A program made the translations under genes and the position numbers. From the NCBI RefSeq assembly GCF_051622035.1, contig NC_135364.1, forward strand, positions 25,412,501-25,476,500: a DNA stretch of 64,000 nucleotides, given 5' to 3'. Source of the stretch: Arctopsyche grandis (taxonomy: Eukaryota; Arthropoda; Insecta; Trichoptera; Hydropsychidae). The notes beneath the pieces are model-generated. The model did no database searches and was not told the origin of the DNA. It saw nothing but the letters and a program-made list of their open reading frames with translations. Positions 17,845 to 27,290 of this stretch are shown piece after piece (positions within the stretch are counted from its first letter, which is position 1; each line of letters starts with the position of its first letter).

Positions 17845-18500
17845 GGCAAAAGTATGTCGTTCAGCGGTCTCTGGATATGGTAGAGTGTCGCTGGCTCGGC
17901 ATTCAGCTATGTTCAGAAGGTCTCTGGATGCGGCAGTGTGTTGCTGGCTCGTCGTTCGGCTATGTTCGGAAGGTCTCTGGATGCGGCAGTGTGTTGCTGG
18001 CTCGTTGTTCGGCTATGTTCAGAAGGTCTCTGGTCTGCTGCTGTGTGTCGACGCTTGCTGCTGTGGGTCGACTGGCGTTGTTTGGGTTGTACCTCCTTTT
18101 ATAGTGTTTCTGGAATCACCTGACCCATGGTGGTGGTTGTTGATGCGTAAGCGAGGAATGTGCTTTTGTCGATGGGGTGGACTTTTCTGGAACGATTGGC
18201 GCCGTTCCGCTCGATGTAGTTTATTGGCTGCGGTGTGCTTCGACTGGTTTTGTTTCCGCTCGACTGGTAGAGCGTTCCGCTTGAGTTTAGTATAATGGCT
18301 GCAGGTGTGCTTCGACTGGTTTTGTTCCGCTCGAGTGTGAGGGGTGGAACTGTCTCGAAGGTTTTGGCGATTGATTCCAAGAAGTGCACGTATTGTTTGC
18401 GTGTGCGAGTTCTGCGAGGAATGTGGTTTGTTGTTGTGGAATATTCTCGAATGTTTCGATGACGATGACGATGACGAGATTCCTACAACCTTTACGAGAC
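17845..18500. repeat. Second copy of the tandem-unit repeat
   Basis: It matches 6056-6646 from AAAGTATGTCGTTCAGCGG to GAGATTCCTACAAC. It differs in carrying three to four tandem copies of a unit of about 54 bp (GGTCTCTGGATGCGGCAGTG and flanks, 17860-18040), of which the first copy has fewer. The long ORFs on both strands here are by-products of the repeats. Confidence 0.6.
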
Positions 18501-19352
18501 TGGTTTCTCAACCATTAGTTTAATAAAGACCAAATATCATAATATTATAAATATTCATGATCCATTACGTGTGGAATTAATTGTCTTCGATACTAAATTT
18601 TCAAATTTTCACTCATATTCATATATGTATAACTTTTTTATTTAAAAATATGATGAATTACTGAAAAATATATGCTGGTCCGCCAACTGAAAAAATTTGA
18701 GTAGCACTGATCTGGAGCGACCGATTGTCCTGTGACCGGTTCACATATGACTAGTAGTCCGTTTACCCAAAAGAAGTACTAGAATGGTACGCGATAGAAT
18801 GCAAAAGGGTAAAAGGAACACCGTGGAAAGATGGGTAGATGAAATTAGGAAAATGTGCGAGGTGAGATGAATGAGAGTTGCGCAAAACAGAAACGAGTGA
18901 AAGCGTGTTGGACGGACCTTCATCTGGCAACTGAAAATTTCATCCATCGAGAGTTATCCACGCGAACTTGAGTACCAGATATTTTGATTCGTGATTTTCG
19001 TGGTAACGATAATCGTGTACGCGATAGCAAATAATCCGTTTACCACAAAATATATACATATCTACAGAATACTATTATCGGTAATTTACGTTAATGACTT
19101 TATTTGAACAAAATTTAGAAGAGCGAAAAATTTGATATTTGCCAAGGACGCCATAAACATTGCTACGGCCTGCGACTTTGGGCGTTATTGCCACTGAACG
19201 TAGTTACATATGTTAGTTGACAAGTAGTGTGTGGAACTGTCAGTCAGCAGCGCTTATGTAAAGATATTGTGTGTCATTTAGGCCTAATGTCAAGTTGAGA
19301 ACTCGAGTTGAGTTGACGTTTTGCGTAATTGAAGAGTGCAGGCTTTGGCGCG

Positions 19353-21670
19353 ATGGAGTGCAGGCTTTGTCTTCGCTCTGTTCCAACCGAGTCTTCCATC
19401 TCCATCTTTGACAATCTTCATCCGCTAGTGCAGCGCATTTGGATCTGCTGTCGACTACGGGTCGGTTGACACTTACTTTAAACCCATCCGTATCGATCCA
19501 CTGTCATTACAATTTTTCTCATTTGTAGATCAAGGCTGACGATGAGCTGTCAAATACGATATGTCTTTCATGTATCAAAAATCTGGAGTTGCTTAGCAGT
19601 TTCCGAAACACATGTCTTCAAAGTAACAAATCATCGAAACGGAAGTTAGACCAGCGTCTAGACGTCAAAGCGGAAGAAGTCCTACTGGATGATTTAATAT
19701 GGGAAGATGAGTCGGGTGCTAATTCTCGTCCAAACATTTGTAATTTCCCTGTCGGTGACTCGGCAGACAAAACAGGATCAAATTCTTTAGGACGAAGCAG
19801 TTTTAACCAAAATATCCTTTTAATAGAAAATGTAAATGCACCGGTAAAGTGAATTTTCTCATCCTACTACTAAAAATTGTTCATACATTTAAATTTGAAT
19901 GACACTAGTTTTAATTTACAGATGCGTGGAGGAAGGGTGCCTTCGTGTGATTATAGAGAAGAACCTGACACAGCATTCAAATGTGAAATTTGCTTAAAAT
20001 CATACCCCGATCAATTCAAATTAGCGAATCATAAAAAAACTCACATGAAGGACAAACAGCACACGTGTGATATTTGCTTAAAACCATTTGTGTATCAATG
20101 TGATCTCATGAGACATAAAAGATCTCACATTGGGAAAAACACGTACACATGTGACCTTTGTTCGGAAACATTTTTTGTTAAAAGTAAACTTATTATACAT
20201 AAAAAATTTCATACTGGAAGAAAACCTCACAAATGTGACACCTGTTTGAAGGTATTTGCTTACAAATCTGATCTTCGGATACATCAAAAGTCTCACTCTG
20301 GGGAAAGGCCGTACACGTGTGATACTTGTTCAAAATCATTTGCCATGAAAAATACTCTCGCTACCCACATAAGATCTCACTACGAAGTGAAACCACACAA
20401 ATGCAACTTTTGTGTAAAATCATTCTCTATAAAGACCAGTCTTATTACACACGTCGAAACTCACAGCGAAGTGGCATCGCACAAACGCGACACTTTCTTA
20501 AAATTGATAACTCAAAAATCGACCGTTAAAAGATATTATACCAGTACAAAGCCTTTTAAATGTCACGTGTGTTCAAAGTCATTTACCTACAAGTCTATGC
20601 TTGAACTGCATCAGAGGTCTCATACTGGGGAAAAGCCGTTCAAATGTGATATATGTTTGAAATCATTCACTCGAAAAGCAACCCTTTTGATCCATTTCAC
20701 ATCTCACACCGGCGAAAGACAGTACCAATGTGACCTATGTTTGAAAGCATTCACTCGGAAATCAACCATTGTGACCCATTTGAAAACTCACACGGGGGAA
20801 AAACCGTACCAATGTGAACTTTGTTCGAAAGCGTATTGTCATAAAGTGAAGCTTACTGAACATATAAAAAAATTTCACGCTGGAGTAAAACCTCACAAAT
20901 GTGAAGTCTGTTTGAAACTATTTTCGTACAAATCTGATCTTCTGATACATGAAAGATCTCACACCGGGGAAAAGCCGTACAAATGTAACACCTGCTTAAG
21001 ATCATTTACCATGAAAAGTACACTCACTACCCACATGAAATCTCACGACGAAGTCAAACCACACAAATGCGACATTTGTTTCAAATTATTCACTCAAAAA
21101 TCTGTCTTTGCCATACATAAAAAATTACACACCGTTATATATTCGTATAAATGTGACGTTTGTTCATTGGCTTTCGCTAACAAATCTAGCCTCGCCGTGC
21201 ATGAAAGATCGCACACTGGGAAAAAGATATTCAAATGTGATTTGTGCCACAAATCGTTCGCTGTAAAAGGCTATCTTACTAGACACATGAAATTACACAC
21301 GGGGGTTCACCTGAACGAATGTAACATTTATTTAAAATCGTTTGCTTCAAAATGTCAACCTGCGACACATGAAATGTCTCATGCCGGAGAGAAACCATTC
21401 AAATGTAATATTTGTGCCAAATCATTTGCAATGAAAAGTAATCTTACTACCCACATGGAGTCTCACGATGAGGTGAAACCATACAAATGCGACGTTTGCT
21501 TAAAATTGTTCACTCGAGAATCTGAATTCGCGTTACATAAAAAATTACACACCGGGAAATATTCATATAAATGTGACGTTTGTTCATTGGCATTCGCTCA
21601 CGAATCTATCCTTGCATTGCATGAAAAATCTCATAATGAGGAAAAGCCAATCAAGTGTGAATTTGATTAA
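19353..21670 (+). CDS. ZAD and C2H2 zinc-finger protein (3 exons)
   Basis: Likely a nuclear DNA-binding transcription regulator. Exons are 19353-19460, 19529-19843 and 19922-21670, all with GT..AG borders in phase 0, giving about 723 residues. The N-terminus MECRLCLRS with Cys3/Cys6 and ICLSC with Cys48/Cys51 is a ZAD dimerisation domain, typical of insect zinc-finger proteins. An acidic linker (EEVLLDDLIWEDE) follows. From Cys162 onward come about 20 finger units with TGEKP-type linkers. One unit (around 20480-20540) has lost its zinc ligands and another (around 21320-21390) has Tyr for the second Cys. The last unit stops after KCEFD. The spliced model explains why the third exon also has an upstream ATG in its intron. 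The target site and function are unknown. A 14-bp repeat (GAGTGCAGGCTTTG) flanks and overlaps the start. Confidence 0.9.
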
Positions 21671-21689
21671 AATCTCACACGGGTAAATC

Positions 21690-21877
21690 CAGTGCTGGCC
21701 TTACACCCAATGGCGCCCTCGGATAAATTTTCCTAAACCCCTTAAAAAATACTTTCGCCTTTGGCGCTCTAATCTAAAATTTTGTATGACTTTTGGCGCT
21801 CTAATTTTTAATTTTAAAGCGCATTTGGCGCATCGTGCTGCGCCCTAACTTATTTGGCGCCCCTAAAACCGGCACTG
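21690..21877 (+). mobile_element. hAT MITE in the zinc-finger gene 3' side
   Basis: The ends CAGTGCTGGCC and CCGGCACTG are flanked by exact 8-bp duplications GGTAAATC (21682-21689 and 21878-21885). It lies 20 bases past the stop codon and separates the gene from a remnant of a further finger. Confidence 0.88.
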
Positions 21878-21917
21878 GGTAAATCTGAAAAAATGTAACA
21901 TTTGCTTAAAATCATTA

Positions 21918-22065
21918 AACCAGCATAATAGACTAGTGGTAGCATATAATACTTTGAACAGAGTAGTCACGGGTTCAAATCCCAATGGTATCTGTAGGCC
22001 AGACCTTGGATTTGTGACTCCAGGTCGATCGTTTCCTATTACATAGATATTTAATAAACATCCAC
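21918..22065 (+). repeat. tRNA-derived SINE head fragment
   Basis: A pol III A-box-like CTAGTGGTAGC and a B-box GGTTCAAATCC are followed by the SINE body word GTCGATCGTTTCCTAT. The 3' tail hairpin is missing, so the copy is truncated. Confidence 0.65.
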
Positions 22066-22124
22066 CGAGAAATCTAAGTCGATAAATCTGAGATATAACA
22101 ATAACTCAAGGGTTGCTATAGGAA

Positions 22125-22245
22125 AAGCCACTTTTACAGGAACCGTTTCAACGAAAAACAGAAAAATTGGCAAATTCTGATAAGAAACGATTGATCTCTA
22201 CAAACCAAGGTCAGGCCAACAACGACACTCTAGTGGGAATCGTTA
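22125..22245 (-). repeat. SINE body fragment
   Basis: On the minus strand it carries the body words CGTTTCTTATCAGA and TGAAACGGTTCC in SINE order. Both ends are missing. Confidence 0.55.
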
Positions 22246-22264
22246 TTAAAATATACTTAAACAA

Positions 22265-22775
22265 AATTAACCGGCAGAATTGACTAGTGGTTAGTATATA
22301 ATGCTTTGAACAGAGTGGTCACGGGTTCAAATCCCACTGGTATCTGCTGACCAGACCTTCGATTTGTGACTCCGGGTCGATTGTTTCCTATTAGAGTGCC
22401 ACTTTATCAGATTTTCATTGAAACGTTTCCAACAAATTGGCAACCTTACCCATTTTCTCGCAAAATCGCGAGTTGTCAGCAATTTCGAATTTCGCAGAAT
22501 TGTATAAAATGATGCAAATTTACAAATTTGACCATAAATGTCTGTGTGGATTTTATCTGATATGTATTTACAGAATTTCGTTGAATTGTTTAAAATGCTG
22601 CAAATTTACAAATTTCACACCATATATGTCTCTGTGGTAATTGATATATGTATTTATGTACTTTGTAGAATACTAATAATATTTGTATCGAATGTACAAT
22701 GTTTTTGGCCGGGAAGGCGCATTGGGGTTATCTGTTAGGCCTTCCTGGTATAAATTAAAGATAAAATAAAATAAA
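22265..22775 (+). repeat. tRNA-derived SINE, near complete
   Basis: The head has GACTAGTGGTTAG and the B-box GGTTCAAATCC. The body has TCGATTGTTTCCTAT and TGAAACGTTTCC. The tail hairpin GGGAAGGCGCATTGG and AGGCCTTCCTGG ends in an (ATAAA)-rich stretch. It belongs to the most abundant repeat family of this window. Confidence 0.8.
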
Positions 22776-22907
22776 GAAAATTGCATGATAATATCACCTT
22801 GCGATCAATGAAAGGTCTCATACTGTAGAGCAACCATTCAAATGTGATGTTTGTGTTAAAACCAGAGAAATGTTATAATAATAGAAGGGCCTTTACGAAT
22901 AAATAAA

Positions 22908-23283
22908 GGTTGTGGCTATTTGCGGGTACTATATCTGCGAATTATTGGCTATTTGCAGGTACTATATCTGCGACAGGCGCAAAGCCTTCTGCGCATGCGC
23001 GTGAACTTATAATCCGATTATAATTTCTTACATTTAATGTATACTAGACTTGTTTAATCAATCGTTTATTATTTTAATCTTATATGTTTAATCAATCGTT
23101 CGTACTACGAGTTCGAACTAAATTTTATCAGTAAACACGCTGACAGTGACAGTTCACGCGCATGCGCAGAAGGCTTTGCGCCTGTCGCAGATATAGTACC
23201 TGCAAATAGCCAATAATTCGCAGATATAGTACCTGCAAATAGCCAATACTTCACAGATATAGTACCTGCAAATAGCCACAACC
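22908..23283. mobile_element. Foldback (Mutator-like) element with repeats in its arms
   Basis: Inverted arms of roughly 100 bp begin GGTTGTGGCTATTTGC. They contain a 33-bp unit (core GATATAGTACCTGCAAATAG), two copies in the left arm and three in the right. They run inward to GAAGGCTTTGCGCCTG and CGCGCATGCGC. The flanks are ATAAATAAA on both sides (22899-22907 and 23284-23292). A 9-bp TSD with long arms suits MULE-type elements, which is an inference. It splits the eroded zinc-finger array. Confidence 0.75.
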
Positions 23284-23775
23284 ATAAATAAATGGTATCA
23301 ATATTACACGGTACGTCTCTACAACTACATTATAACTTAAATAAATGTATCCCATGTTGTTCATTGTGTGTTTTTGAAGGCATTGTGCAATTTTTAACAA
23401 TGCTTGCCCATCTTGCTTGTGAATAATATAAATAAACAAACAGATAAGTTTTTATCGGACATTCGTCGAGCACCAAGCGTCAAATACGACTGATGCTAAA
23501 ATTATTTAGGAATGTCTGTGGACAATCGTCACTTGACAACAATATAACGCCTAAAGCCACTTCTATTATTATTATAACATTACTCTGGTTAAATCATATC
23601 GTCGAAAAGCTGATCTTGTAAGACATGAGAAATTTCATACCAGGGAAATGCTATACAAATCTGAACAAAAAATCCACAAATTGAAGTTTGCTTCAAATTA
23701 TCTTACGATTCATGAAAAGTCTCTTACTGGGGAAAGTCAAAAAAAAAATACTATCCAAACTTGGAACACATGTTA

Positions 23776-24205
23776 AGTCACAGAGTAGTACACTGGTAGA
23801 GCTATTGCATACCAGTAGATAGGTCTCAGGTTCAAGTCCTCGTCAAATGCGCTGCTGGTGATCTAGTGATTATTAAAAAAAAATACAGATAGACCGTCTC
23901 CTGTTAGAACATTTTGACATAGTAAATCGGTATCCTCCCCCTCAGTTTATCGCAAATTTGAGTTATTACCATCTCGAATTTGTTGAGTATTATAAATATG
24001 GTACCTACATACTATAATAATTTATTTCTCGCTAATTATGTAGCTGTGTATTAAAAATTTGTCGACTGTCCATAGATGTCTTGTATTTTATATACTGATA
24101 TGTTTGGAAAAATTGTTAATACTTATGTACAAAATAATCTAATCATATATGTCGCCTTGGGGTAATCCCTGTCATGGGTCATATTTATGTATTAAATAAA
24201 TAATA
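23776..24205 (+). repeat. tRNA-derived SINE, diverged
   Basis: The head carries ACACTGGTAGAGC and the B-box GGTTCAAGTCC. The body is diverged and the tail shows only part of the hairpin (CGCCTTGGGGTAATC). Confidence 0.6.
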
Positions 24206-24510
24206 AATGAAAAATAAAACATCAAGGATCGATACTGAGTACATATCGCATGCCAATCCCTCTATCCAATAGACAAATATATTCTTGTTTATACAATGTT
24301 TCCTTTCCTTATTTTGACTTCCTTTTCCTTCCATTAAATGTTCGGTTCCTTTTTTTCCACTTTTTTTTTACTAAATTTTCCCGACTCCTCTAGTTATTCT
24401 ACAAAATTCACCGTCAAAATATAATATATGTATTTACAAAAATTTCATAATCCGAAATGAAATCCAAAAGCACTTTAAAGTCACCATCACGATTAATGCA
24501 ATATATATTA

Positions 24511-24940
24511 GCCAGCAGCATAGCTCGGCCGTTAAGCTTCTGCCTAAAACTGAGAGGCGCCGGGTTCAATCCCATGAGCTGACCTCGATTGAAAATAATA
24601 TTTGTAGTGCTGCTGGTCAGATCTGGATACTTGTGACTCCAGGTCGATCGTTTCCTATCAGAGTTTGCCAATTTTCTCTGATTTCTTTGTTGAAACGGTT
24701 CCCGATTAAAAATTGGCTAAAAACCTTCCTACCTACTATGTCACCACTATCTGAGTATGATTAATGTACCATAAAATGTATGTACAATTCATAGATGTCT
24801 CGTTAATTTGCGAGTTTTCAGTGACTCGTAATTCAGTGACTTGTATAATAAAAATGCTGTATTGTTTGTAATTGGCCAGGAAGGCGTATTGGGGTTTACC
24901 TGAAAAGCCTTCCTGGTATAAAATGTAATAAAAAAAAAAT
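24511..24940 (+). repeat. tRNA-derived SINE, near complete
   Basis: It begins GCCAGCAGCATAGCTCGGCC and has a B-box-like GGGTTCAATCCC. The body has GTCGATCGTTTCCTATCAGA and GTTGAAACGGTTCC. The tail hairpin is CCAGGAAGGC and GCCTTCCTGG, followed by TATAAAATG and a poly-A run. Confidence 0.85.
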
Positions 24941-25334
24941 TACTTTTGACAGCAGGAAGAAGACTGAATTTACTTCGGGATTTACAAAGGAAAAACAATA
25001 AAATTTACTGAATGTATATCACTCATATTTTATTTTACACATAGCAATATTTTATATTCGGAAACGAATAAAGGTCTGTTCATACCTAGTCAGCACGTAC
25101 CGACTTCAGCAGGTATCCGGCCGTATGAAAATTATTCTTTGGTACATTTTTTATGGGTATATTCATACCAACCGTCACGTTTATGCCACGGCAGGCTTAC
25201 AGCAGTACCCGACATTTCCTGTTCATACCTTACAGCAACATCCGTCAACGTATCGTATCCGTTTTTTTGGCCATCGTGGAAATATACACGCGAATTACGT
25301 GCCATGAGTCTGCCGCTTTGCTATTTTGGACTAA

Positions 25335-25568
25335 TTATCGATAGTGACAGTTGACAGCTGTTGAATCTTTCGACATGGTTTTGGCGCAAATATTAAAAAA
25401 AAAAAAAATTTTTTTACGGAAATATTTAAAAAAAATTTGTCCATCATCCACAAGCTCCTTATACAGTGTCCAAAACTCTCCTTCGGTTTTTCTATTTTTT
25501 AACATGGGATGCACATCAAAACGCCTCCGTGCTTTTTTATTGCCTTCTTGAGCTTCTTCTTCCAACAA
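25335..25568 (-). pseudogene. Harbinger-like protein N-terminal fragment
   Basis: The 77-residue reading contains RRRFDVHPMLKNRKTEGEF and LVDDGQIFFKYFRK. This is the segment that precedes the nuclease domain in HARBI1-like proteins (R-x-W/F-V-x-P....F..L..EL.....FF.YFRM). The sequence then runs into low-complexity Phe/Lys codons and stops. Only the N-terminal portion survives. Confidence 0.55.
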
Positions 25569-25807
25569 AAACGCGATTATACATCATTTTTCGTTCGATA
25601 AACGCCGAAACATTTTTGCTGACTTGTATTCTGACGCGTAGCTACGAATGCACGTTATGCATTCATATTGTAAGTACTCGACAATACGACGTAAGCAATA
25701 TTGCGCCGTATCGTCATGGCCTGTAATGTATAAGTAAGCCGATTTTGCCTTGCACTCGGCCAAAGTGATGTAAGCGTGACGTGACCGCGACGTGTAGGTA
25801 GATGTTT

Positions 25808-26705
25808 ATTTATTTATTTAATAGTTTTGGACCATTGTGGCATTACAGGAAGAACCTAATGCGCCACAATGGCCTACATTTGAAAAATATATAAAAACAT
25901 GATATAAAAACAAGTAAACTGTTAATAAAGGAAAAAAGCAAAAGCAGAAAACATGGTAAAATAAAATTTAAAAAAAAAGTAACAAAAGGAAAATAATACA
26001 TCATTCAGAGAGAAAAAAAATATAACAAAAGTGTAAAAATTAAAAATAAAATCCATAAATCCCATTCTTTGTTTACACTGAACAAAATTAAAATAGTATA
26101 TAAAAATATACAAAGGAGAAAGAAAAAGTAAAATAAAATAAAACAAAATATAAATAAAAATAAAATCACAGCGAGGCCCAAATGGAAGAGAGTAGATTAA
26201 GATTCCACTCATTCATCACATTCAAATTAAGAAAGTAATGATGAGCGCAGGTTACCAGATAATTATGTTAAAATAATATCCGATAATCTACGCTCCCCAA
26301 GGTGGAAAATATCACATTCAGGGACTGCAGCAACGATTTCATTGAGAAGTCGAATAGCTCTTGGAATAGGAGCCATTCGAAAAAGAACTGTGCGAGCAGC
26401 AGGTACAACCATCAAATGATGATGTCTAATGATATCACATAATTATTAGGGACATAAAGTCCCAACTGTTCCAGCAACAACGGGCATGATGTCTACCACG
26501 CAATAGCTGGAGAACGAAACGAATTAACGAGAAGTTTCTCCGAAGTTCAAGGGAATTATACCCAGGCATGCCCAAAAGGAAAGGAGTAGGATAGAGATAT
26601 GGGTAGTACCCATACTCTTTCTTATAAAGAAAACGAAGAAATGCTTTTTGCACTTTTTCTATAATAAGAGAGTAAATATGAATAGAAATGTAATAAAATG
26701 ACATA
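25808..26705 (-). mobile_element. LINE fragment, 3' end of ORF2 plus tail
   Basis: Minus-strand frames read IEKVQKAFLRFLYKKEYGYYP and, after frameshifts, LFRMAPIPRAIRLLNEIV. This is the typical C-terminal region of insect non-LTR retrotransposon ORF2, where Q+(R/K)FLR is followed by a P-x-x-R-x-L-N-E block. An A/T-rich 3' UTR follows, ending in a hairpin (CCATTGTGGCGCATTAGG and TAATGCCACAATGG) and AAATAAATAAATAAA. It is 5'-truncated and inactive. Confidence 0.7.
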
Positions 26706-26764
26706 TTTTAAACGGAGTCGTGCAGTGCTGAAGCCGTGCAGTGCTGTTAAGTATGAACAGACCT

Positions 26765-27055
26765 TAAAACAACAAACGCTAAGTCATAATTCTCATTATT
26801 ATATATTATCTTTTTTAATTTAGAAGGGGTTGGCAGCCCATCCGCCCCCTCTCTGGCTACAGCCGTGGTTTATACACATACACTCTCGACAGTATCGAAA
26901 CACGTGCTATTTATTCGCGTAGAAAAAAAATAATTCGTTCAAACAAGAGCTCAGTCGGTAGCATGTCGATGCCTAGAGGCGGCGACGAAAGAATTAGCTG
27001 TGGAAAATCTGTAAATCAACAATTCGCCACTTATAAACTAATGGGGATGGCTGGG
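26765..27055. other. Short unique-looking spacer
   Basis: The segment has ordinary composition with a few CpGs. I see no repeat family or coding frame. It would be flanking intron or UTR if the exon candidate at 27056-27220 is real. Confidence 0.3.
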
Positions 27056-27220
27056 TTAGGCCGCGGAACGTGATCGAACATTTTTAACGGGACTTTTTCT
27101 GTGGCGCGTCCAGAATCCCTTTGTTTGCATGGGGATCTGTGTGCCAGCGATGCTACAGTCTGCATTCAATATATCTTTTATACTAATTGAAAATGATTTT
27201 TTTATTATTGATTTTTCCAT
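27056..27220 (-). CDS. Candidate first coding exon with eh1-like motif
   Basis: From the ATG at 27220 the frame reads MEKSIIKKSFSISIKDILNA, then a basic stretch (TRHRKSPVKNVRSRSAA), then a stop. FSISIKDILN resembles the eh1/TN motif near the N-terminus of many insect homeodomain repressors (F-S-I-x-x-I-L). The base composition is less A/T-rich than the neighbourhood. No homeodomain lies within reach on the minus strand, and the stop means a splice before it would be needed. A TTAA transposon sits 70 bases upstream of the ATG. It may be a chance match. Confidence 0.22.
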   Translation of the reverse strand: MEKSIIKKSFSISIKDILNADCSIAGTQIPMQTKGFWTRHRKSPVKNVRSRSAA

Positions 27221-27290
27221 CGACAAAATTAAGACCAAATGCAGTTGTTGTGCCCGTTGATTTCGGAAAGGAGCGATTAAGAGGGCTGGA

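Larger units (their letters stand above)
17455..18709 (+). mobile_element. hAT (Charlie/ZBED5-like) transposon remnant
   Basis: The ends CAGTGCTACTCAAA and TTTGAGTAGCACTG are inverted repeats. GGTCCGCGG follows near the left end, as in Charlie-type hAT elements. The flanks ATCTAGAG and ATCTGGAG are an 8-bp duplication with one change. A short piece of transposase C-terminus survives (17576-17735). A dispersed repeat of about 650 bp fills the interior. Confidence 0.8.
16763..18767. mobile_element. Foldback element with 9-bp TSD, host of two hAT elements
   Basis: The outer arms are inverted: ACTAGTCAGATGTGAACCG on the left pairs with the right end containing TTCACATATGACTAGT. An inner zone of repeated GGTCACA and TGTGACC words continues the pairing. 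CAAAAGAAG flanks both sides (16754-16762 and 18768-18776). Without its two hAT insertions the element is under 300 bp. A 9-bp TSD would suit a Mutator-like or foldback group, which is an inference. Confidence 0.7.
16747..18950 (+). mobile_element. RTE LINE 3' fragment, split by a transposon stack
   Basis: GGTGGACAAAAGAAG (to 16762) and the continuation GTACTAGAATGGTACGCG (from 18777) match the coding part of the intact RTE ORF around its ERWTKEVLEWYP segment. The fragment then runs into the 3' tail with frameshifts. The 2-kb insertion between the parts duplicated CAAAAGAAG. Confidence 0.75.
21886..23775 (+). pseudogene. Eroded continuation of the zinc-finger array
   Basis: Finger pieces survive outside the ORF. 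Positions 21892-21918 read KCNICLKSL. Positions 22803-22882 read INERSHTVEQPFKCDVCVK. Positions 23575-23775 read KSYRRKADLVRHEKFH and then FASNYLTIHEKSLTGE before a stop. They are in the same strand and order as the gene, and SINE and foldback insertions lie between them. Zinc ligands are partly lost. This looks like the former end of the array and not a separate gene. Confidence 0.7.
25072..26764 (-). mobile_element. PIF/Harbinger transposon with a LINE inserted
   Basis: The ends AGGTCTGTTCATAC and GTATGAACAGACCT are inverted repeats flanked by TAA on both sides. A transposase-region remnant (25335-25568) lies on the minus strand near the left end. A 5'-truncated LINE (about 25808-26705) occupies the right half. 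The DDE nuclease ORF is not intact, so it is not autonomous. Confidence 0.75.

Noticed and set aside
17780-18295. 171-residue ORF as a novel cysteine-rich protein
   Set aside because: It translates tandem repeat units inside a hAT remnant, and several frames are open equally.
22908-23283. CRISPR-like repeat array
   Set aside because: The regularly repeated 33-bp units have no distinct spacers and belong to the arms of a eukaryotic foldback element.
24511-24600. tRNA genes, because of clear B-box sequences (also in other SINE heads)
   Set aside because: The same head recurs many times with the same non-tRNA body and hairpin tail, and no complete cloverleaf with a proper acceptor stem is formed. 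They are SINE promoters.
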